This document shows positions 55,377 to 64,000 of a stretch of 64,000 nucleotides of DNA, piece by piece. Position numbers and translations under genes: made by a program. The notes beneath the pieces are model-generated. The model worked only from the letters and a program-made list of their open reading frames with translations, was not told the DNA's origin and did not search any database. Each line of letters begins with the position of its first letter. Positions within the stretch are counted from its first letter, which is position 1. The DNA comes from Lytechinus pictus (Eukaryota > Echinodermata > Echinoidea > Temnopleuroida > Toxopneustidae), in assembly GCF_037042905.1 (NCBI RefSeq), contig NC_087257.1:19798001-19862000 (forward strand). The letters are read 5' to 3'.

Positions 55377-57110
55377 CCCCCTCCCCCCGGAAATGGTCGC
55401 TGGCGTGGCCGTCATTGTCATGTCTTGAAAGAGTTGCCATGCACTTTGTTTTCAAATATCAAAAGTTGTAACGTTGTACTTTTGATAATTGAATATCAGT
55501 AATCACCCTCTGGTGAACTGTCGATTAGTTATAATTTTTATTTGGTGGTAAACTGATCAAATCCATCGATTCTTCGAGTTTTACTCCCAGGCCTGATAAA
55601 GTCAATATTGGTGGTTTGTTTATTGCAGTTTGATATCAGGGTGCTCCACTTGTTTATTGAAATATGCAAATGGGATGCATATATTTCTATTTCTTTTTCA
55701 AATTAGGTAGTATTAATGCCAATTTTTTTTACACAATTCTTGGACAGCATTTAAAACATTCTAGATACAGGAAAGGTCAAAGGTGAATTATTTTTTATGT
55801 ATTAAATGTAGCTTTTTTTTGTATGTGACTGAATGTGTTCTAAAATTAATTTTGACAAATGTTGAAAGAGAAATTATGTCCATGGCTTAATATATGAAAT
55901 TAGCAATGATTTGTAGCAATTTATTGAAATTAGAAGTTCCCATTTGTTGCACATATGAATGTTGCCTTTTGAATTGAACGAACATAATAGAAAATGCTGT
56001 AATTATGCAACTATGGGAGGGATTCATTAAAGGAGTTGTTGGATTGTTTCATCTGTCAGTTACCATAGTAACAGAAAGACAACTGTGCTCAGGCAATCAC
56101 TGTGCTCAGCCAATCAATGTCACAGGAAGATGTCAGGTGACAAATTAAAAAACCTCTCCTGATCCTGTTCTTACACAAAAGTTGAGCAAAATTTGATAGA
56201 ATTAAAATCCAAAGGCTCGCATTTATAAATTTCATGCTAGATTATTGTTCGTCTCGTATTGATCTTTTCAATTAGTGAGTTTAAAACTTTAATGTATGGA
56301 GCATTTTCCTCAATTAGGTTTATAAGACATCCGTCATTGTAGGTATCACTTGATACAACTTACATTTTATTAGCAAACTTTTCTAGCTATTGCACTCAAA
56401 CTTGTACTTGACATCATACATAAGCCCACATAAATTTTAAATCTACATGTTTTACTCATTGTGGAGATTGGGGACAACTTTCTACATTTGTTTCTTCCCC
56501 TATTCAACTTGAGAATGGAAAGAGATAGGCCCACATGTATATGTATCAGTCATTTTTGTAAACCTATACTTTATATGCTAAAAAAACCCACTGAGACCAA
56601 TCTTTCTTGAGTATACATCTTGATTGATTGTATTGTACCCCTAAACCTTACCTGCAAAGTAAACATTAAATTATGTAAATTTATGTAGACATGTTACAGC
56701 CGCTATATAGATAAGTCAAGTAATGCTGCATTAGTGGATATTAAGGACATTCTAATAAATTTAGTGATCGACGCTATACAAAAAGTTTTATTTCTAAAAG
56801 TGGGACTAATCGCCTAATTCAAAGCTAATTTTCAGACTAGAATATGGGAAGTATGTATTATTTAAAGGCTTTTAGTGGAATATATGCTCCCAGGAGATAC
56901 ATCTTAAGCAGATCCACCTTTGTAATTGATAGTATCATTATAATTATTGTTTGTCGTTATTTCTTCACTTCTTATTTCGTCACTTTTCACAGTCAGCAAG
57001 ACTACATGTATATTGTTGTGTAAATCATACTGTAAATAACACGATATGTACAGAATATTGGCTTTAAAACTAAAAGGATATTGTAATAATTATAACTGTA
57101 ACATATATTG
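55377..57110. other. Probable shugoshin 3' UTR or flank, no gene
   Basis: AT-rich. A degraded relative of the 'GGGAGCATTTCAT' MITE lies near 56022-56160. No coding signal was recognised. Confidence 0.45.
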
Positions 57111-57111
57111 A

Positions 57112-57117
57112 AATAAA
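57112..57117 (+). terminator. Candidate polyadenylation signal
   Basis: AATAAA followed within 30 bases by a T/G-rich stretch ('ctcttttgtttggcattggg'). It is the best-looking 3'-end signal after the shugoshin stop, but an earlier AATAAA at 56754-56759 is an alternative. Confidence 0.3.
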
Positions 57118-57255
57118 TTGTTTGGAAAGTCATCTCTTTTGTTTGGCATTGGGTTTATATTTAGTGTAAACATATGATTCTGAACTTCAGTATATCTGAA
57201 CCTAGTATTATAATTTCTAAATTATCTTATAAATAATTCCTTGTCCCATATGAAT

Positions 57256-57450
57256 CCGGGGAGTGTTTCCCAGCAAGCTAAGTCCGTCATGCTTAAATGC
57301 CAACACGTATGTATGATCCAGTTGATTAAATACACGGTAGCTAGAGTCCCCTACGCATGATCTGACCAATGAAGTTACGGTATTGCAGTGTACCCAGATG
57401 CCCAAATTAGAATTTAAGAGCAATTTTAGTTTTTGTGAAACACCCCCTCA
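57256..57450. repeat. 'gtgtttc...' palindromic MITE
   Basis: Left 'ggggagtgtttcccagcaag' and right 'tttttgtgaaacaccccc' are inverted, with 'catgcttaaat' and 'gaatttaagagc' inside. Related to the outer layer of the nest at 54191-55376. Confidence 0.65.
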
Positions 57451-57950
57451 TTATAAGAAGTAGCTTAGATTGGACCCTTGTTAGAGGCCTCATGGTGCAT
57501 TGCAAGAAACTTTCACTCAATTGCAAGTCAACCCAAAATAATAATAATAACATGAACATTTGTAATGCGCCGGTATCCATCATAAAAAGATGCTCATGGC
57601 GCAAATCAATCATAAGTCTGGCAATTAAATCGCAAATCTGTACTAGATTGTTGATTTGCTTCTTATAACAAGCAGGAAAAAAAAAATCAATTTTCTCTAG
57701 TTACTATTGATATATCAATTGTAAATGTACTTTTTTCAGAATATTAAACATGATTTTACATTCATTGTGTCATCAGACATATATCTTTGATACCTGCTTT
57801 TATGGGAAAATTTTTTTCAGTTATCATGGACCATCAACAAATGGGGATTCATGGAATTTACATTACATGAAACAGCGAAAATGGATATAGTACACTGTAC
57901 TTGCCAGAAGGGGTGTATGCAAGTCTGAGCCCTCCCTTTTTTCTTTTCTT

Positions 57951-58285
57951 TATCACTGACCGGGGGGGGGGGGGGGGGGGTGGGGTTGGTGTAAACTCAT
58001 CATTATCACCATGCATTATGGACTTTATCATCATATTCACCATCATTATCATCCCCATCAACAACATCACTACATCATCACCACTACCATCATATCATCA
58101 TCATCACATATCATCATCAATATCATCATCATCACTATCATATCCTCATATTCACCATCATTTTCAACATCAACATCACCACATCATCACGACTACAATA
58201 ATCATCATCATCACAATGATCATCATCATCTTCACTGTTATATCAATTTTACCATTATCATCTTCATTATCATCATTACCAGGAT
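57951..58285. repeat. Poly-G run and (CAT)n/(CAC)n microsatellite
   Basis: About 20 G at 57961-57980, then roughly 270 bases of ATC/CAT-type triplets to about 58283. The Ile/His-rich ORFs here are artefacts of it. Confidence 0.85.
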
Positions 58286-59455
58286 GACTAAAAAGTCAAT
58301 CTGTAAAAATTCAGCTTGCACTGTCTTCCATTTTCTGTCTTCATCATCAGTTAAAATAATCCAAAATCACTACTCTCCCACCATCCACACTATACAAAAT
58401 GCACTTCAGCATTGTTCATTTCTGTTTCCCCAAGACAGTTCATTGTTTATCATGCAAGGCAGAGTATATAGACACACACTGCTAAGGTTATAGACCTTCT
58501 TGTGTATCTAATGCATACTTTCTGATGCTTGGCCATTTCCCCTTTTCTTCATACACGGGTAGAAATGATAAATACAAATCACAAGTACTCATAATTTGAT
58601 TACATGCCATTTCCTCAAGCGACAATTGCTCCACTATAAATTCCACACACCAATTGAATGCCGTAACTTCAACCCTGGATTTAACAATATACCCTACACT
58701 GAATCTAGAGCTAAACCTAACATAAAACCCTTTTTGCAGCCCTCACCCTAACCCTATATCTAAGACAAAATAAAGCACGGAGCAATTGTCACTGGAGCAA
58801 ATGTTGTATCACCCATAACCGATGATAAAAAACTGAAAACAATTCGGACATACATGTATTTCCACAATGAGCTCTGTATTTGTTTACATGCTGAGTCACT
58901 GACCCAATTAAAACAAGGACAAAATGAATTGTAAGTTCAAATAAGTTATCAAAATTGAATACAAGATACGTAGCAAAATGAACATTCTCTGTGCACTATA
59001 ACAACACAATACAGTACCGAATTGGCAAGACAATAAAACACATATCCAATGTCCTGTACAAGATAACATGGTACTATTTACAAAGCTATTCCTGTGACAA
59101 ACTGTTTACAAGATAAATAACAGACAAAAAACATATAGACACCAAATAGTTTAAGCAAGGTTTTACAAAAATGACATAGATAAGATATCTTCCGTAATAT
59201 AAATTCATTTGATTTCATCTCGCACCTAAACTTTGTAATTAATTGAAGAGTTTCATAATATATTTTTTATTATTATTTCTATTCCATAGAAAAAAGGAAT
59301 CAATCGCAATTTATACATCATATTACAGAGGGCACTATTTCATCAACAATTCATAAATGGAGAGATTATCAACTGAAAATTTCACATACCCTTGACAACA
59401 AATTCATCATGAAAAACACTGCATATTAATGACTTCATCAAACACATTAAAATAT
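58286..59455. other. No gene recognised
   Basis: AT-rich; a few 'ccctaaccct' words near 58740-58755 but no array. Confidence 0.5.
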
Positions 59456-59456
59456 T

Positions 59457-59474
59457 GGGGGGGGGGGGGGGGGT
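59457..59474. repeat. Poly-G tract
   Basis: About 17 consecutive G after 'aaaatattg'. Confidence 0.8.
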
Positions 59475-59925
59475 TCAATCGTAATTTTAAAAACATGATT
59501 GGGATCTGATGGAGGATATGTTACATTGAACATATATAACTATCACAATTGACAGCAAACCTTTTAAGCACAGGAGTCATGCAATTGTTCTCAAATGATT
59601 TTGAAAATAATGCTACTTCAGTAGAAAGAAATATAGACACAGTCAGCTATATAGAACAGAGTTATTTAGGGCAGTATGCACGCTGGCTTTTCAACATATC
59701 GCATCTCATTCGATGCTTTCATATACAAGAAATTACTCTCATGATTGTTGAAGAACACATGGATTGGATTCAACAGAATTTGCACATTCAATCTGGGCAA
59801 GATGTTTGACCACTTTGGCACTCGTTTACACTGCGATGTAAATTAATGGATCATTCAACATCCAGAGAACAGGGACTGGAATACCTACATCTATTTTGAA
59901 AATATCATTTCAACAGGTATTCAAG

Positions 59926-60400
59926 GTAGAGAGAGAGAGAGTCAGATAAGGAAAAAATAGGGAGAGAGGGAGAGACAGATTAGGAAAAAAAGGGAGAGAG
60001 AGAGACAATGAGACAGACAAGAACATTGAGGGGGAGAGAGAGGCAAAGAGATGGACATTGAGGAAGAGCAACAGACAGACAGGTACAGTGAGGGAAAGAG
60101 CGAGAGACAGACAGACATGGTCAGTGAGGAAGCGAGAGACAAACAGAAAGACTGGCAGACAAGGAACAATGAAGAAGAGAGAGACACAGGAACTTTGAGG
60201 GGGGATACAGAAAGGCACACATACAGGAACAGATGGAGGTAAAGAGAGACAGATACAGACAGTAAGAGAGAGAGCAAGACATACAGATGGACAAAGAGAG
60301 TAAGAAAGAGAGAGAGCGGAAAAGAGATAGAAAGACAGAGAGAGAAGAAGGTACATCTGGAGAATCAGAATGGGAGGAGAAGGTACATGTAGTGAGGATA
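59926..60400. repeat. GA-rich (GAGA, GACA) low-complexity tract
   Basis: About 470 bases of strongly purine-biased sequence built from 'gagagagaga', 'gacagaca' and 'gagagagac'. ORFs on both strands here are compositional. Confidence 0.85.
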
Positions 60401-61985
60401 TTCATACATCATGAAAGTCCAAAATATAGGCCTTATACATTCAGCAGATATGCCATAAAAAATCATATTTTTGTTGTTCCATGGACAGGGTAATTTGTAA
60501 TATCTACATTTTGCTATGTAGAAAAATTTGAAATTTGAGTACATAGAAAGATACACAACTATAAAACACACGACCAATCGAAGATCATATATGAATGATA
60601 TATGAAGTCAGTTGAAATAGCACACATATTTGTCATGTGAAGATCGGGGCTTTCAATAAATACCTACTGCCAAGTATTGCAACACAATTTAGGACAATTA
60701 AATATTTTCGCAAAATTCATTTAAGAAAATTGTATTCGATTGAATTGAAAAGATAAATCAAATTAACACTGACAGAGGGCGTTAATAATGCTGATTTGAT
60801 TTGCGTTTGAAGGGAGTTTAAAATGATCAGACCACTGAGGCCTGATCATATCTTCCATTGAATTTGTGCTCAAGTCACAACCAGGCCAATACCTTCATGC
60901 CAAGTCACATTTAATGAATATATGACATTTTCATTGGCATATATCCGGACTAGTACAGGCCTAAAAGAGCATGGATTATTTTTCAACTTTAAAAAAGATT
61001 CTTCTAGAGCTATATCCAAAACAGTAGAAATAAAACAATATCCTATTTTTCTTTCAGAAAAGTTACATGTTCATTGTTGGAAAAATCTGGACTGTTCATC
61101 ATTTTGGTTGAAAATAGTTTCAATCAATTATCGTCATTTCCCAAAGCACATAAAGACTTGAATGCACATTTTCATTGATAATGGATGAGTTGAAATGCAA
61201 CATGTATGTAAAAATAGAAGAAAAAAAAATGAAATCACTCAATGTGTAATACTTCGACGTAGAAACAAACAAAAACAACAATGGAATAGGAAGGCAAGCA
61301 AAGACTGGGTAACGTAAACACATAATGCACATTAATGAATTGGGAGATGTTTTCATAATAGGCCCTCTCTAAGTTACATATGACATAGAATCTGGATTAT
61401 ATTCATAACCATTTATGAACATTGTTTTCAATACTAAAACAGATTTAAAATTTAATGATTTTATATCAGGTACGCAAAGATTTGTTTAAAAATAAATAAA
61501 TAATCATACCTTTTCTATTCTAAAAAAAAGTCCAGAAAGGTGGACATATTTTGAAGATCAGTTTTGACCAACTTGTGATATATCGTTCTCATTTTCTCGT
61601 TTTACGTCATGGTGCTCAAAGAGCAAAAGTGTGTTTGATAAATGTTAATCTGCATGCGGAGATATTACAATTCAATATGCACATGGTTCCCAATACATTC
61701 GAAGCAGGAAAAAAACGACACGTTTCGAACTCTATGCAAATTAACAGTTGATTCAAGGACATTACAAAAATAATTAACTCTATAACTCTGGCAAATGTTT
61801 GACTGAATAAATCCATGTTTGGTTAATTTGAATAGTATAAATTGGTCCTAATAATTGTAGAAAAGTAACAAACTGTAGTAAATCAGCACATTGATCAAAG
61901 AGCTGCTAGAGTAAAGCTACCAAATAAAAATCACTCGTTGCTAGTACTGTGAAAATGATGAGGGACAACAGAGCTCTACTCAGAC
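60401..61985. other. No gene recognised
   Basis: AT-rich with no domain-bearing ORF; a near-palindrome 'tgatcagaccactgaggcct' with 'gatca' is at about 60823-60848. Confidence 0.5.
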
Positions 61986-61987
61986 TC

Positions 61988-62289
61988 TATGGCCCATATT
62001 CTGAAGTCAGGTTTACCTTAAATCGTGGTCTAACTCTGCTGAAATTATGCAAAGCCAAACATCAAAATATTGTTTACATTTGATACTTCTCATGTTAAAT
62101 GTGCTCTTTAATGGTACAAAAAACTATGTTACTTATATTTCCCAGACAGTTAAGAATGATTTGAGAGTCCCATAAGCTGATACATTGAACCTCTACTGTT
62201 AGGGATTTAAGCCACAAGTGGCTTTCCATAGTTACATCAGAACTTTAAACCAAAGTTTACTTTAAACCTGAGTTCAGAATACGGGCCCG
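61988..62289. repeat. 'GGCCC...ATTCTGAA' palindromic MITE
   Basis: Left 'ggcccatattctgaagtcag' and right 'gagttcagaatacgggccc' are inverted, followed inward by 'gtttaccttaaa' and 'tttactttaaac'. Confidence 0.75.
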
Positions 62290-63169
62290 TGTCTGAAATA
62301 TAAAGAATATCAAGTACTCATGATGACAAGTAGAACAATTCTAATTCTCATTAAAATTCGATGGTTGGATCAGAATGTTATGTTCCTGATCACGGTCATA
62401 ATTTTGAAATAAATAATGCTGTAAAGGTCATTGGTCATAATATACACACTATATACATTTAAGGGAATACTGCAGATTTCAGTATTGTATCACAAATTAT
62501 CTACTGCATATTCAATCAAAGACACTTTTATGACAAGTGTGTCTAAGTTTCGTCACATGATTACAATGCAGCATCTACAAATCTAATAATGTTTCTACAT
62601 GATGATTATTTCCCTCAGTTGTCTCAAAATATCACGATTGCGTAGGTCTTGTCAAAACCCAATACTTTTTTTTAATAGAAATGTTCTTATTCTTATTACA
62701 ACCATGAAAAAAGGAGAGAATGGAAATAATATTACTTCTGCAATAACACATCAAGTCCTCAATTTCGCACAAGCTGAAAATCTTACCGCATTGAATTAAT
62801 TTTGATGGAAAACTACCAAAACTTGGATACAATGGATGAGCGCAAAAGAAGACATTACTTGTAAAGAATTTTCTCACATGAATAATAAAGTCAACTTTCT
62901 ATTCCAAGATATGACTGTTATATACTGCCCTTATTGGGTAAAACCCTTGTAAACTGAATTCTGTTATTCCCATAGGCTTTGTACAAAGATCACCAATTCC
63001 CGTTTGAAATGGGTTAATATCGTCCTAAAGCCTCTAGTGCTAACCTGTATGATCTTATTTGAGCACTATACAGCATGGTCTCAAGTGTTAAATGAAATAA
63101 TTGCAAAAGTCAAAGCAAAGTTCATATTGTGTAAAATATATGCGATTTTCATATTGTATAATCATTATG
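62290..63169. other. No gene recognised
   Basis: AT-rich unique-looking sequence up to the minisatellite. Confidence 0.45.
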
Positions 63170-64000
63170 GGTGTGTGCATGTTTTGTGTACACATTCACA
63201 TAAGCTCATAATATGTTTGTGTGTTTCATGTTCAAATTCAAGGAAAATGAGATCTATGTATTTGTGTCTCACGTACGCATTAATCATCATAATATGGGTG
63301 TATCTATGTACACATTCACATATAATAATCATATATGTTTGTGTCCAATATTCACATTCAAATATAAATGTCATAGGCCTGTGTTTCTCATGTACACGTT
63401 CTCATATGATAATTGTATGTGTGTGTGGGTCACATGTACTCATTCCAGTCTAAACATCAGAGGCCTGTGTTTCTCATGGACACATTGACATATAATAATC
63501 ATATGTGTGTGTGTGGGTCCCATGTACACATTCAAGTTTTAGCATCACAAGCCTGTGTGTCACCTGTATGTACACACTCACATATAATAATCACATGTGT
63601 GTGTGTCCCAGGTACACATTCAAGTATAAACATCACAGCCATGTGTGTCTCATGTACACACTCACATACAATAATCATATGTGTGTATGTGTCAAAGGTA
63701 CACATTCAAGTCTAAACATCATAGGCCTGTGTATCTCATGTACACATTTCACATAAAATAATCATATATGGGTGAGTGTGTGTGTGTGTCCCTGATACAT
63801 ATTCAAGTATAAACATCATAGACCTGCATGTTGTACACATTTACATATTATAATAAAATGTGTGTGTGTGTCCCATGTTCACATTCAAATATAAACATTA
63901 TAGGCCTGTGTATCTCATGTACACATTCACATATAATAATCATATAGGTATTTATGCCCCATGTTCACATTCAATTATGAACAGCATTGGCCTGTGTATC
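63170..64000. repeat. Minisatellite of ~85-bp units, running off the window
   Basis: The phrase 'ggcctgtgt(a/t)tctcatgtaca' recurs near 63377, 63462, 63550, 63640, 63723, 63903 and 63989 with weaker earlier units; each unit also holds 'cacatataataatcatat', a short (GT)n and 'cattcaa(g/a)tataaacat'. Cys/His/Ser-rich ORFs in several frames are by-products. Confidence 0.88.

Noticed and set aside
58676..58760. Telomere-like CCCTAACCCT words
   Set aside because: Only one or two units, not an array.
59910..60405. Long minus-strand Ser/Leu-rich ORFs
   Set aside because: All arise from the GA-rich tract.
63004..63756. Cys/His/Thr-rich overlapping ORFs resembling a zinc-finger repeat protein
   Set aside because: The Cys/His periodicity is the ~85-bp minisatellite in translation, occurs in several frames and lacks spaced C2H2 motifs.

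Overview
The window is animal nuclear DNA: AT-rich, intron-split genes with GT/AG junctions, and a very heavy load of short palindromic transposons, LINE remnants and microsatellites. Gene content (a MyTH4-FERM myosin, a Ski8-type WD40 protein, a metazoan shugoshin), the many MITE families ending in GGGCCC- or TTAAAGG-like termini and the frequent ACATGTA words suggest a marine deuterostome, most likely an echinoderm such as a sea urchin. That assignment is inference; no rRNA or mitochondrial marker is present.

Layout. (1) 1600-5141, plus strand: the last four recognisable coding exons of an unconventional myosin of the myosin X type (end of the C-terminal FERM domain and stop). Just upstream of the penultimate-but-one exon lie six decayed copies of that exon's acceptor and 5' half. 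(2) 25112-13408, minus strand: a complete WDR61/SKI8 gene in ten coding exons encoding 302 residues, convergent with the myosin. (3) 25.7-44.6 kb: a gene-poor repeat block with a Tc1/mariner element, a fresh 377-bp tandem duplication, a 3.8-kb structure with ~600-bp inverted arms around an RT fossil, a non-LTR retrotransposon with an uninterrupted 1016-codon endonuclease-RT ORF, an 818-bp TA-flanked palindrome, and a hAT-like foldback. (4) 44696-54179, plus strand: a complete shugoshin gene in seven coding exons (1102 residues), with PP2A-type N-terminal coiled coil, KEN box, SYKEP C-terminal motif and a cyclin-B-like destruction box as the last nine residues. Its 3' flank begins almost at once with a several-level nest of MITEs. 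(5) 55.4-64 kb: no recognisable gene; microsatellites, MITEs and an ~85-bp minisatellite that runs off the right edge.

Two of the three host genes act on RNA or chromosome control (WDR61 in Ski and PAF1 complexes, shugoshin protecting centromeric cohesin) and the third on filopodial transport; there is no sign that they form a functional cluster. I found no CRISPR array, tRNA, rRNA or wholly new multi-gene system. The most unusual items are the decoy-exon array in the myosin, the shugoshin repeats and degron, and the palindromic elements.
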